Source: Cydia pomonella (lineage: Eukaryota > Arthropoda > Insecta > Lepidoptera > Tortricidae). Taken from it: a DNA stretch of 64,000 nt. The first letter of the stretch is position 1. Each line of letters opens with the position of its first letter. The notes below the pieces were generated by a model, which saw nothing but the letters and a program-made list of their open reading frames with translations, was not told the DNA's origin and ran no database searches. The stretch is from contig NC_084708.1 in assembly GCF_033807575.1 (NCBI RefSeq), positions 496,001-560,000 on the forward strand. Direction: 5' to 3'. Shown piece by piece: positions 44,187 through 57,300 of the stretch. Both the position numbers and the translations under genes were made by a program.

Positions 44187-44964
44187 GAAGAGAATTTGAA
44201 ATAGAGTATTGTCAAAGAAAACTTTGTAGCCACGTATATTTACTGACATCTTGCGACACAAGATTAAAACTTTTACAACGTCATTTGACTTCGATCCTTA
44301 TTCTTTCACTGATGTGTTAAATATCGAATAGTGGCGCCATCTTACCGGGCACAACCTAAAGGTTATGGCGCCATCGCTCAAGATGATGTCTTCCATACCT
44401 TTGACCTATTAGATGGCGCCACTTTTTGATATTTAACAATTTGACACATATCATTACAGAATAAGGATCAAAGTCAAATGGGGTTCTAAAAGTTTTAATC
44501 ATGTGTCGAAAGATGGCTGAAAGAAGAGAGTCAGCTCCTGGTAGCGGAAAGAAAGGTGTTACGGAAGATCCTGGGACCTATCAAAAGAGATGACGGCACC
44601 TGGAGGATCCGTAAGAATGCCGAAATCGAGGAGTTAGTGGCCGAACCCAATATCATCGGCGAAACGAAATGCCACAGACTTCGCTGGTTCGGCCATTTAC
44701 TGAGGATGGGTGAGGATCGAGGTGTTAAGAGAGCTTATTTGGGACAAGCGACAGTGTACAGGCGGATCTGTGCCAACTCAAAGCCGACAACTGGCAGGAA
44801 GTGGCACAGGATCGGGACAGGTGGCATTCTCTCGTTTTTGAGGCCAAGACCCTCTTTGGATCACTGCGCCACAATAGTTAGTTAGTCGAAAGATGCCAGT
44901 AAATTTGCCGTGGGTACAAAGTTCTCTTTGACAATCTACCTCAATTTCAAATTTCCTTTTGAAT
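44187..44964. repeat. Foldback MITE interrupted by a LINE
   Basis: The ends AGAGAATTTGAAATAGAG and TCAATTTCAAATTTCCTTTT and the GTGGCGCCATCT / AGATGGCGCCAC arms match the element at 39417-39795. Its right arm is split at GTCGAAAGATG by the LINE at 44516-44884. Confidence 0.8.
44505..44895 (+). mobile_element. RTE-type LINE fragment nested in a MITE, 11-bp TSD
   Basis: The insert 44516-44884 is flanked by GTCGAAAGATG at 44505-44515 and 44885-44895. The frame at 44556-44885 contains RILGP, then LRWFGHLLRMGEDRGVKRAY, the RTE RT C-terminus. The preceding bases (GCTCCTGGTAGCGGAAAG) encode LLVAERKVL in the same frame. It is 5'-truncated and its end is rearranged. Confidence 0.85.
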
Positions 44965-45061
44965 TAATATATATCGTAGCCTAGACAAGCATTTTATTAA
45001 ACGTACTGTGGGGTCACGTCGATTTGTGTAAGATTATCCCGTTACAGTTAGGTATTATTAA

Positions 45062-45183
45062 CCTTTTGACCGCCAAAGACGTCATATGACGCGCGCGGCT
45101 ACAGCCCAATATCAACCTTCATGCGTACCGACAAGGTTCACGATTACGCGCCGCGTACGACGATAGGCGTGGCGTTCAAAAGG
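45062..45183. mobile_element. piggyBac-type MITE with TTAA target
   Basis: The termini CCTTTTGACCGCCA and TGGCGTTCAAAAGG are inverted and flanked by TTAA at 45058-45061 and 45184-45187. TTAA duplication is the mark of piggyBac transposition. Confidence 0.85.
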
Positions 45184-45189
45184 TTAAGT

Positions 45190-45770
45190 TGCCAAATCCC
45201 CCTGTTATTTTGGTGTCTGGGATAAAACAGAGCGTAGCCCTGTTTTAATCATTTATTCTTGCAGGGGTAAGAAAAAATAAAACAGAACTTTGTCACATAA
45301 TAAAAATTATAATATCAAATTCAATGCAACAATCAGACTGAACACAATTACTACACTATGTACTAAAAACAATGCTCTTCTCGTAAAATGGCATTCATCT
45401 CCCAAAACCGTACAAGTAACTCGTACCATGTAAATCGGCCTTTATACACTAGAAAAACGTGCAAACGTGTAAAAAATATAACTAACCTTCCAATTGGCAA
45501 CGGGACACGAACCATAAACTCCTTTACCGCATATTTGCATTTTTTTCTCAAATAAACGATCGCACTATTGATCGTATGCCTTCCACGTTATTTGCCAATT
45601 TTTGGTTTAAAGTCGATTTTCATGGAAGTGTGTAAAAATAGTACCGTCTATTTGACAGGCTCAACCTTCTTTCCGTATTTTAACAGCGTGTTTAACACGT
45701 AGATATTTAAAACAACATTCAAATTCAACACAACATTAATCAACTCGAGCATAAACATTAAATTCTTAAA
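45190..45770. other. Intergenic DNA between the convergent cyclin E and SMC6 genes
   Basis: No coding frame recognised; it probably includes SMC6 3' UTR, whose coding end is 45990 on the minus strand. Confidence 0.45.
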
Positions 45771-45777
45771 CTATTAA

Positions 45778-45973
45778 CCTTTTGACCGCCACCGTCGGCT
45801 ATGGCCGACATCTGAAATACTTGCCAAGAACGCCAACGACGGCTACAGCCGACAGTTTCGCCAATGCAATAGGGACTAACGCGCGACTCCGTAAAGTTCA
45901 ATTTCGTTTAAATAATCGTGATCGCCTGCGTCCGGGGCACGGCAAATTCCTTCGCTGTCTGGCGTTCAAGAGG
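45778..45973. mobile_element. piggyBac-type MITE in SMC6 3' UTR
   Basis: CCTTTTGACCGCCA ... TGGCGTTCAAGAGG, flanked by TTAA at 45774-45777 and 45974-45977. The interior differs from the 122-bp relative at 45062 and contains GTCGGCTATGGCCGAC palindromes. It lies 17 bp downstream of the SMC6 stop codon. Confidence 0.85.
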
Positions 45974-45989
45974 TTAACTATGACAACTA

Positions 45990-46011
45990 TTACGGTCTCG
46001 GGTCCGCCATC
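45990..46011 (-). CDS. SMC6: SMC6 last coding exon (22 nt)
   Basis: TTTTGTTTCAG precedes 46011. The exon completes a valine codon and reads MADPRP then TAA at 45992-45990. This matches the short conserved MSDP-type ending that follows the ILLTPQ region in SMC6. Phase agrees exactly with the previous exon. Confidence 0.85.
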
Positions 46012-48303
46012 CTGAAACAAAAAATATAATTCACATACTTAATAAAACTTTCTTGCAACTGCAACATAATTTTAAACTATTACAAGGTGCCCGTGAGCAT
46101 CGCGAGAGATTTTAACGGTGCATTCCTGATGGCAACAGAAGCAAAAAATGTTATATGACTTTTTGTGAAATTCGACAAAAAAACATTTTTTTTTCCTTTT
46201 TTTGAACACTCCTGTACATAAAACGTCATTTTTATTGATAAACACATAACCTAACATTAACTAAAAAGTTTTATTTGGGGGTAGCCTCTCGAATACTTTT
46301 TTTTAATTTTTCGATATCAATCAATAGGTATGTCCAGACTAGACCTCAAAGTGGCAATACCGCAGTCAAAAATGTGTTTTGTACCGACTTATGGCGAAAT
46401 AATGATTTCGAAATCATTTAATTATCTCTGAAACTAGGCCTAATCCAGAAAATTTTATATGACATTTTAGTTTCTAAATGTTACCAGGAATGATAGTTAA
46501 ACTGTCTCGCAATGCTCACGGGCACCTTGTATAGTTTGTGTCATCCACGACGACGTGCGGATTTGTCAAATCTAACCTATAATATAATGACAATACGAGT
46601 GAAGGCACGCGTCTTCGTGAATGACACGATCTATATTTTCCAACCATGTAAAACCATACTGGGCCGGTTAATGTAGTATATAAAAAAAATTATATATATA
46701 TATATATATATATTATAGGACATTATTTCACAAATTGACTAAGTCCCACAGTAAGCTCAATAAGGCTTGTGTTGAGGGTACTTAGACAACGATATATATA
46801 ATATATAAATATTTATAAATACTTAAATCCATAGAAAACACCCATGACTCTGGAACAAATATCCATGCTCATCACACGAATAAATGCCCTTACCAGGATT
46901 TGAGCCCGGGACCATCGGCTTCGTAGGCAGGGTCACTACCTACTAGGCCAGACCGGTCGTCAGTATGAATATATAAATGCGACAGTAACTCTGTATGTTA
47001 TCTCTTCAAGCTTAAAGGGCCTATAACATCCACACTTCACGATATCGGGCCTGATAATAGTATTCCGTTTCACGAAATATCCACACATCGTTAACAATAT
47101 TTGAAATGTAAAAAATACTTTGTCTCTAATTGCCAAAAATGATATGAACCATTCTTTAACATTTTAAACATTGTTAACAATATGCTGATATTTCGTGAAT
47201 CGGAAAATACTCTTGCCCGACGTCGGGCCTGATAGTGTGGATGTAATTGGCACTTAAATCGCTGAACCGGTTTAGATTATATTTGGTATGAATTAAGACA
47301 CGAGAAAGGAAACCGGCACCTTTTTATTATCTCCACCCTAAATTACACTCACGTTTTGTTTAACCTTTCATATGTGTGGTGGTAGGTTCTAACCTCGGTT
47401 GCGCTGTATAGAGTATAAAAACCGGACAAGGGCGAGTCGTACTTTTTACTATTTAGATAGATAGATAGATAAAATCTTTATTCAACCACAACTTACATGC
47501 TTTGTGACACAACAAATAACAAGAGAGAAAGAAAATTGACAAGAGACAAAGAAAAAGTAACATACAGTTTGACACTAATATCAATAATTACGTCAACAAT
47601 CAAATGTATTACGTGTCTTATTTTTAGATTAATAGAGATATTAGTAGAGGGTCATGTGTTGTGGTAAAGAATAGGCGCTGACTCAGCATAAATGCTGCGG
47701 AGACCACAGCGCTGATCTTCCGTCAGAACCTTAAAACCTACACTAATAAACGACCAGTGCAGCACTAGTCAATGTACTTATATGTTTAAATATATACTTA
47801 TGCATGTTACATATATTTGTACTGTGTGTATGTAGTTGTAGCAATAATTAATTTGTTGTTGTAGCAACAGAAATACATCATCTGTGAAAATTTCAACTGT
47901 CTAGCTGTCACGGTTCATGAGATACAGCCCGGTGACAGACGGACGGACAGCGAAGTCTTAGTAATACGGTCCCGATTTTTACCCTTTGGGAACGGAACTC
48001 TATAAATCAGTCTCAAAAAAGATGACTAAAAATCCGGTTCGGATCTCATAAACAGACGAGAGGACATGTGGTGTACGCACACATGGATGCTGATCTGCGG
48101 GCCCGCCTTGACGGACGAGGCGTCCTGCGGCGTGAGGAACACGAACTGCCGCGAGGGGTTCTTCAGCGCGTGGTCCAGCAGGATGTTCATCACCCGCTGG
48201 CGGTTCACGTTGTCCTGACGAATTAAAACAACATTGCAAGTTTAAAGCTGTTGGTTCTCCTTGACATAAATAAATAAACATTTGGAATTGACAGGAAAAG
48301 TAA

Positions 48304-48334
<31 letters not shown>

Positions 48335-51300
48335 ATATTATAGGACATTATTATACAAATTGACTAAGTCCCACAGTAAACTCAATAAGGCTTGAGTTGA
48401 GGGTACTTAGACAACGATATATATAATATATAAATATTGATAAATACTTAAATACATAGAAAACACCCATGACTCAGGAACAAATATCCATGCTCATCAC
48501 ACGAATAAATGCCCTTACCAGGATTTGAACCCGGGACCATCGGCTTCATAGGCAGGGTCACTACCCACGAGGCCAGACCGGTTGTCAAAATCGTAAACTT
48601 TCACCGCATCGAGCAAGTCTCAAATATGCAAGCTCTCGGAACACGGGTACGATCTTGGAGGATTTAACAACCGGAGTCGCCTTTAAGAGCTTACCCCTCT
48701 GTCGAAAACTTCGGCCAATGGTCATATGCATTGTATGGACTGACATATTAAATATGTTAAAACGGGTCATTCACGTATTTTAACGTACGTCGTAACGTTT
48801 CACGTCGAAAACGCTCGACATGTTTCACTCCGTACCGAGGAGTGTCGTCAGGAACTTGCGTTGACGGATCGGCGCAGAAACGCAACGCAAGCTCCTGACG
48901 ATGGAGTGAAACATGTCGAGCGTCGACTTAAAATACGTGAGTGACCCGTTTTAACATATTTAATATGTTCGTGTCTCACGGAAGTTTTTTTTGTATGGAC
49001 TGACGTTTATCTGACATGGCTATTTGTACGTTACGTACCATACGTTTGACGTACCCTCCCCCGCAAAAATCGGCAGACTGTTTTGTACAGAAAATTACGA
49101 ACAAGACATATCCAGTTGTTAAATCACCAAGGGTTCGATTGATCTACCAACCAAAACCAGGGAGTGTTTTATCTGTGCCCAGTTCAATGGCAGCGTTCAG
49201 AACGTTTCTAGTTTAAACACTAAAAACTTCCAACTCATTGTTGTTAAACAGAGATACTAAAATGTCAGTTCAATTGACGAATTTACTACCCAAACAGCCA
49301 ACTTAATCCTACTGATGTACCGATTTTTAACTAAAAACCGACAGATTTAGTCGGACAAATTGGGGCAATTGGACTATCTGTTTTGTATATGGTTATAAAG
49401 TCATCAGGTCTGCGATAAATAAACAACGCTTATAGTCTAGAAACGTTGACTATTTTTCTACATACCATTAACACATCGAACTCGTCAAGGAAGTAGAAAG
49501 GCAGCTCCATATAAGGCCATGATGAAGGCAACATTGCTATAAGAACGTTCGCCTCCAGAGACGCGTGGCGGGTATTTTCTGTGCAGGCCGCGTAGCCAAC
49601 GTTACAATCGTTAACGCTCCGTAGCGTAGCGTAGTCATCTCTCTCTATCACTCTTCTATATTAGTGCGGCTGTGACAGTTGCGCTTCGTTCACTACGGAG
49701 CGTGAACGATAAGCACGTAGGCTACGCGGGCAGGCGATTTCGCTGGGATACCTAAAATGTATAAATGTAACTATATTTGTACATACCATAAAGACGTCGA
49801 ACTCGTCTAGGAAGTAGAAAGGCAGCTCCACGCACGCCCACAGGGCCATGACGAAGGCCACGGTGCTGTAGGAGCGCTCGCCGCCGGACAGCGAGGCCGT
49901 GCTGGCGGCGCGGCGCGCGCTCTCGCGGCCCGTGCACGTCATCTCCAGGACGGCGTTGGGGAAGTCGATGTTCATGTTGCCCTGCAACATGGACATGCAT
50001 TCGTTTAAATATATACTACATTACTATAGAGGCCGGGAAACGTAGGGTTGCAGGCCAAGTAGATACGCGGCCGGCAACCCCGTTTCTCGCCGAGATATGT
50101 ATAGTGCTTTTCTCAAACTTGCAGTTAAAACAAAAAAAAATAGTCAATTTGTTTTGTGGCGACCTTCTCGGCTCGCCACTCTACCAGCGGTGTACAACCT
50201 TACGCGCTATGACCGCGCGCCTGCGCGATGCGCCACCGCCGTTGCTTAGCAACGTATATGCACAACAAATCACCGTACCATGCTAACTGAAGCTAGTTGA
50301 TGGTTGAATATCAACACGTGGTGTCACAATTTGACGTTAAAAAACAAAAGAAGGTTGCCTTACAGGCCTAGGTGTGTAAGGCAGTATGAAATTGCTTTAC
50401 ATATCATCTTCACTCATGCCACCTGATATGTAGTATTTCCGGACCTAATTTGACGTAAGTCATGTCATCATTTCATAGCAAGTTTGAGAAAATTTTATTT
50501 TGATAACAATATACGAAAAGAATTGCCATTATTAAAGCGTGGCAGCAAAACGGCGAAACATTTTTTAAACTGACTAAAATACCTAAACGAAAAAGGAACT
50601 TTATTTTTCAATATATTATTTAACTATATACTCTGGTGTCTGATTGCAGGAAAGTGAAAATGTTCGCATACGCATCTTTGATTCACGCACTTAAGTATAC
50701 CTATCCGATGATGTACCGTTGAAAAGTTTCTAAAAAAGTGGCGGTACTTCCATACAAGCCCAAAAGCCGGGCTTGCCTTAGTTACCTTACCGAAATTACG
50801 TAGTATAAGATCAATATAAATTAATTTTAAACCGCGCGCCAAAAGAACTCGTATTACTGAATTCAAGCCACAGCGACGCGAGCGTGTTGCAAATTTTTGC
50901 CGTGGCGCCTCGTCCGCGCGAAAGAAATCAGTCGTAGGATCTATCCTGCTCGCACTCGTTGGCTTGCAACCGGGCTTGCTTTTTCGTCCCGCTCTAGGCG
51001 CTTTAGCCTATAAACTGCCATATAACGAATGTAACTATTTGTTGGTATGTATAGCAATCTTATACGGCGAATTAAGCCGGGCTTTTAGTGTGAAATTAGC
51101 TGCATAATTGTGCACGAGCGCGCGTTTACTAGACAACTTCAAGTGTAGAGGTATTATTATTATTTGACTAGTCGAAATACTAAATTATGTGTGGAAATTT
51201 TAATTTGTTTTAAGTGAATCAGTGAGTGTGGACTTCTTTGTTTGTTGTTTTAGTGTCTAATTCGTTAACAATATATAAAGTTGTTCCTTGTGTGATGAGA

Positions 51301-54300
51301 TGCGTCCACGTATGACTCAACGAAGGCAAGGTAAAGGTGTTAACTTTGTAGAAAAACGGGATATCATTTCCGCGCCAAAACCAACACCTGACTTGTGTAT
51401 TTCTCAGACAAGTCAGTCACATAGGAGAAAATTAAGTAGGGCAACGGCCTGTTACAAAATAGTCAAAACACATGGGATAGTTGATGTATCTATTGCTGGT
51501 GTTGCCCATTTTTTCGAACGACATTAACGTTTGGATGTTTCTGGCTATGACGACTAATATAATTTATCTGGCGCGATAAAGATAAGTTTATAATTGCTGG
51601 TATGTTTGTAAAATTCTATTAAGTAGTTTAGTAGGTACCTGAGTGCGCTATGATAAGTTCGCCTCGACTGGTTAGCAAATGCATTTGAGTGCGAAAAGTG
51701 AAGATTGGACAGGTTATTATGAAAACATTTTTGGCTTGCCCTACTCCAAAACTCTAGGCACGCCACTGATTTCGGAAACTTGTCATATTTTTGTTAAGGA
51801 ACAGAAATTTTCTACTTTAAAAATGAAAGTTTTATTAGTTTCGGAAAATTTCGAGAACATATCCATTTCCAACCTTTTGGAAACTTTCTCCATAACTTGC
51901 ACATCTGTAAATTCTGTAAGTCTACCGCAACTCAAGGCAGACTCGCTAAAGCGCGCAATTTACATAGTACCCGTTGACGCTTAGCATGGCGTTGAAGTCG
52001 AATTGTTATCTGTACAGTTGTCTCTGTCACTCTCGCTACTGACTGCTAGTGTGAGCGAGACAGCCACACTCACCGAGTAGCCGTTGACGCTGAGCATGGC
52101 GTTGAAGTCGAACTGCACTCGCCGCGCGATGCACACCTGCAGCTGGTAGCTCTTGTGTCGGTGCTTCTCCGTTGATTTCGTGCACTATAAAGCAAAATAA
52201 TGTTATCATACAATCACTAGTAGCTCTGGAGTTGTAGACCCCGTGAACCCCTATTGCTTTGCCATTTTGAAACATGTCCAAGACATAAAAAAAAAAACAT
52301 AATCTTCAAAACTGCTTACAAACCTCCACGTAACCGGTTGAGAAATGCGCCCTGTAGAGGAGAACGACCGGACATGCGAAAGCATTTTTGCTTCGCGCTC
52401 TTTCGGTCAATCTTCAGCACAGGAACGAACTATCATCATCAAGTTGCGTTGAACAGGGGAGCAGCTATCAGAACCACAAGTTATTTATCAGGGTTCTCGA
52501 GCTGTGTCGTAATCGGGTGATTGAAGTTTCGGTTACAGCATAAAATTCATGTTTCAGCCGTAGGTTCGGTTTCGGCCAAATAACTGCTGAACGTATCGCT
52601 ATCGCCTAAACTGTATTTTCGGTAGTGTCCGGCCGAAGTTTCGGCACACTACAAGTCATGATGCAACGATGCACGTAAGTATAGTTTAGCTATAAGAACA
52701 GACCTGACAAAGATTTTCAAAATGACTACATTTTTCCGTACTTGGTCCACGAGGGCCTGTATGCGGTCCAGCTTGCTCTTGGTGTCGTTGTACTTGGTGG
52801 AGACCCTGAGCAGTTCCTCCGCCACCTCGGCCTTGCTCCGTCCGTCGGTGTGTGAGGGAGAGGGAACAGTACCTGGTCCACGAGGGCCTGTATGCGGTCC
52901 AGCTTGCTCTTGGTGTCGTTGTACTTGGTGGAGACCCTGAGCAGTTCCTCCGCCACCTCGGCCTTGCTCCGTCCGTCGGTGTGTGAGGGAGAGGGAACAG
53001 TACCTGGTCCACGAGGGCCTGTATGCGGTCCAGCTTGCTCTTGGTGTCGTTGTACTTGGTGGAGACCCTGAGCAGTTCCTCCGCCACCTCGGCCTTGCTC
53101 CGTCCGTCGGTGTGTGAGGGAGAGGGAACAGTACCTGGTCCACGAGGGCCTGTATGCGGTCCAGCTTGCTCTTGGTGTCGTTGTACTTGGTGGAGACCCT
53201 GAGCAGTTCCTCCGCCACCTCGGCCTTGCTCCGTCCGTCGGTGTGTGAGGGAGAGGGAACAGTACCTGGTCCACGAGGGCCTGTATGCGGTCCAGCTTGC
53301 TCTTGGTGTCGTTGTACTTGGTGGAGACCCTGAGCAGTTCCTCCGCCACCTCGGCCTTGCTCCGTCCGTCGGTGTGTGAGGGAGAGGGAACAGTACCTGG
53401 TCCACGAGGGCCTGTATGCGGTCCAGCTTGCTCTTGGTGTCGTTGTACTTGGTGGAGACCCTGAGCAGTTCCTCCGCCACCTCGGCCTTGCTCCGTCCGT
53501 CGGTGTGTGAGGGAGAGGGAACAGTACCTGGTCCACGAGGGCCTGTATGCGGTCCAGCTTGCTCTTGGTGTCGTTGTACTTGGTGGAGACCCTGAGCAGT
53601 TCCTCCGCCACCTCGGCCTTGCTCCGTCCGTCGGTGTGTGAGGGAGAGGGAACAGTACCTGGTCCACGAGGGCCTGTATGCGGTCCAGCTTGCTCTTGGT
53701 GTCGTTGTACTTGGTGGAGACCCTGAGCAGTTCCTCCGCCACCTCGGCCTTGCTCCGTCCGTCGGTGTGTGAGGGAGAGGGAACAGTACCTGGTCCACGA
53801 GGGCCTGTATGCGGTCCAGCTTGCTCTTGGTGTCGTTGTACTTGGTGGAGACCCTGAGCAGTTCCTCCGCCACCTCGGCCTTGCTCCGTCCGTCGGTGTG
53901 TGAGGGAGAGGGAACAGTACCTGGTCCACGAGGGCCTGTATGCGGTCCAGCTTGCTCTTGGTGTCGTTGTACTTGGTGGAGACCCTGAGCAGTTCCTCCG
54001 CCACCTCGGCCTTGCTCCGTCCGTCGGTGTGTGAGGGAGAGGGAACAGTACCTGGTCCACGAGGGCCTGTATGCGGTCCAGCTTGCTCTTGGTGTCGTTG
54101 TACTTGGTGGAGACCCTGAGCAGTTCCTCCGCCACCTCGGCCTTGCTCCGTCCGTCGGTGTGTGAGGGAGAGGGAACAGTACCTGGTCCACGAGGGCCTG
54201 TATGCGGTCCAGCTTGCTCTTGGTGTCGTTGTACTTGGTGGAGACCCTGAGCAGTTCCTCCGCCACCTCGGCCTTGCTCCGTCCGTCGGTGTGTGAGGGA

Positions 54301-57300
54301 GAGGGAACAGTACCTGGTCCACGAGGGCCTGTATGCGGTCCAGCTTGCTCTTGGTGTCGTTGTACTTGGTGGAGACCCTGAGCAGTTCCTCCGCCACCTC
54401 GGCCTTGCTCCGTCCGTCGGTGTGTGAGGGAGAGGGAACAGTACCTGGTCCACGAGGGCCTGTATGCGGTCCAGCTTGCTCTTGGTGTCGTTGTACTTGG
54501 TGGAGACCCTGAGCAGTTCCTCCGCCACCTCGGCCTTGCTCCGTCCGTCGGTGTGTGAGGGAGAGGGAACAGTACCTGGTCCACGAGGGCCTGTATGCGG
54601 TCCAGCTTGCTCTTGGTGTCGTTGTACTTGGTGGAGACCCTGAGCAGTTCCTCCGCCACCTCGGCCTTGCTCCGTCCGTCGGTGTGTGAGGGAGAGGGAA
54701 CAGTACCTGGTCCACGAGGGCCTGTATGCGGTCCAGCTTGCTCTTGGTGTCGTTGTACTTGGTGGAGACCCTGAGCAGTTCCTCCGCCACCTCGGCCTTG
54801 CTCCGTCCGTCGGTGTGTGAGGGAGAGGGAACAGTACCTGGTCCACGAGGGCCTGTATGCGGTCCAGCTTGCTCTTGGTGTCGTTGTACTTGGTGGAGAC
54901 CCTGAGCAGTTCCTCCGCCACCTCGGCCTTGCTCCGTCCGTCGGTGTGTGAGGGAGAGGGAACAGTACCTGGTCCACGAGGGCCTGTATGCGGTCCAGCT
55001 TGCTCTTGGTGTCGTTGTACTTGGTGGAGACCCTGAGCAGTTCCTCCGCCACCTCGGCCTTGCTCCGTCCGTCGGTGTGTGAGGGAGAGGGAACAGTACC
55101 TGGTCCACGAGGGCCTGTATGCGGTCCAGCTTGCTCTTGGTGTCGTTGTACTTGGTGGAGACCCTGAGCAGTTCCTCCGCCACCTCGGCCTTGCTCCGTC
55201 CGTCGGTGCGGATGGCGTTCAGCTTCGATTTGGTTTTTGCTATCTCCTCTTGCACTGTTTTCGTGTCCCTGTCATACAAGTATAAGTTAATACCACCAAA
55301 AACAGTTTTTTTTATTTTTTAGAGCTGTGATATTAACATAGAAAAATATAGTAGATGCAGGAAGCCAATTATAGGAACTCACAGGTAGTGACATAATACT
55401 AATAGTTAGGGAGGCGAATAGGGGAATTTTCGGTAATACTCGAGCGTGGCAGTTTAAGATATGAGAGATACCTTAGACCTAATAGAACAACCTTGTAAAG
55501 TATTTAGCTCTATATGTAGTGACGCGCGCCTACGATAGACGATCAGATTAGTAAAAAAAAATCGATAGTCTGAAATACTCGAGCGCGTCAGATTAAGATA
55601 TTGGGGGTTGATTTTAGTGTTTGAAGACTAAATTTAACTAATCTGACGATAAGTCCTTGACGCCGCCGAGTTATAGGGTCGCGAACTTGTAAAAAAAAAA
55701 CGTTAATCCGGCATTCTCGAGCGCGATTTCTTTTAATTTTATTTTGAAGAATATAATCTAAAACTTACTAAAAATACAAAATCTGCCGGTTTCCGCATGA
55801 CCGGAAGTGTGGAGGAGCCATTTAGTCTTCCGAAAAACGCGTTGCGGCATATAAGTCGCAACGCGTAAATAATAATTGATATGAAATAACGATGATTAAA
55901 TTATGTGAAAGAAGAAGAAGATGAATTGTATTGAGCAAAAATGTAAAGGTCATATATATTAATTATTATTATTATTGTAGTTTGTGGGCCTTTGACTGCC
56001 ACGTCGACCAGGCATTGGTCTATTGTGACAGCCCTTTAAAGTTCATTACTGATGCCCGTTGAATCCAGGAAATTCCAGATTCTTTGGGCCGTAATGTTGT
56101 GTACCTCATAGGGTTGCAATACGTACCGCCCTAAGTGGGTACTTCTTTTTGACATTAGTGGTCCACAGGAGCAGAGAATGTGCATTGCAGTCTCCTCTGA
56201 GTCATGGCAGAACCTGCATGTCGCGTCTTGTTTCTTTCCAATTTGAAACATGTGTTTGTTCAATTTACAGTGTCCAGTCAAAATTCTGGTCACCGCGCAG
56301 GCTTTGTGTCTTTTGAGCCCTAGAAGCTCCCTAGCAGTTTTGCTGTTGAACCCTTTGATTAGAGCTTTCGAGTGTTCTTGTCCTTTTACGAACTTCCACC
56401 AATCGTTTGCCCTTATTTTTTCTAAATTGCTGAGCAGTGAATATGCATCCCGTTTTGTGATTCCACAGATCGGTTCTGGGCCGACCAGGGGTGTGACTGC
56501 GCCCTTTCTAGCAAGTTCGTCCGCTTCTTCGTTTCCGTTAATGTCGGAGTGCCCTGGTACCCATCTAAGTGTGATTTTGTTGGAGTTTGTCAGTGCATTG
56601 AGGTTTGTTTTACAGTTCTGGACTAGTTTTGAGTTTGACTCAAGGGATTCTAGTGCCAGCAGAGCAGCCTGGCTGTCTGAGTTGATGTAGATATGTTGGT
56701 GTCGTAGGTTTTTATCCAGGTTAATCTCCGCACATTTGTTGATGGCGTAGACTTCAGCCTGGAAGATTGAGGCCTGTGTGCCCATGCTGACGCTGGCTCT
56801 GAGCTTAGGTCTCTCACCATAGATCCCACATCCTACACCAATGCCTTTCTTGGAACCATCCGGGTACCAAATATGGCTTCCCTCTTAGACGTACATTTGG
56901 TCGTTGGTCCATTGGTCTCTAGGAGGTATTTCTACTGTGTACAGTTTAGTGAAATGACATTCAGTGTGCGTGTCATCGGTGGGCATGCTAAGGGTTCTAT
57001 TTGCAAAAACCCAGGCCTTTAGTTTGGTTAATGCTTGAGAGCGCCATTTTGGCCTGTTTAGCATGCATATTCTGTAGACGCACTGCTTAGCCTCCTTTTG
57101 CACCTGCAAGTGGAGTGGTATAATATCCAGCAGTGCGTCTAGGGCCGCCCCCGGTGTCGAGGAGAAGGCCATATATAACAATACAATTATAATACAATTT
57201 TTATATCATTTCATTTTTTTATACAATAAATAATACAATTCGTACTATATTTCATCTACATTTACGTTGGTTGCATCTATCGCTTTATTGTCATTCTTAA

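Noticed and set aside
46905..46975. tRNA gene
   Set aside because: It is the head of a multi-copy SINE with body and AT-rich tail, present twice more in the window.
51288..51984. Two open frames in an SMC6 intron as exons
   Set aside because: They are on the opposite strand, resemble no family I know, and are compatible with chance in this length of DNA.
52722..52940. Plus-strand frames in the SMC6 array
   Set aside because: Antisense shadows of the 131-bp unit with no family resemblance.
52649..55279. 876-codon frame as a normal repeat protein gene
   Set aside because: It is the SMC6 coiled-coil exon read through a tandem array of its own end; frame shifts each unit. Retained as a finding, not called as a separate gene.
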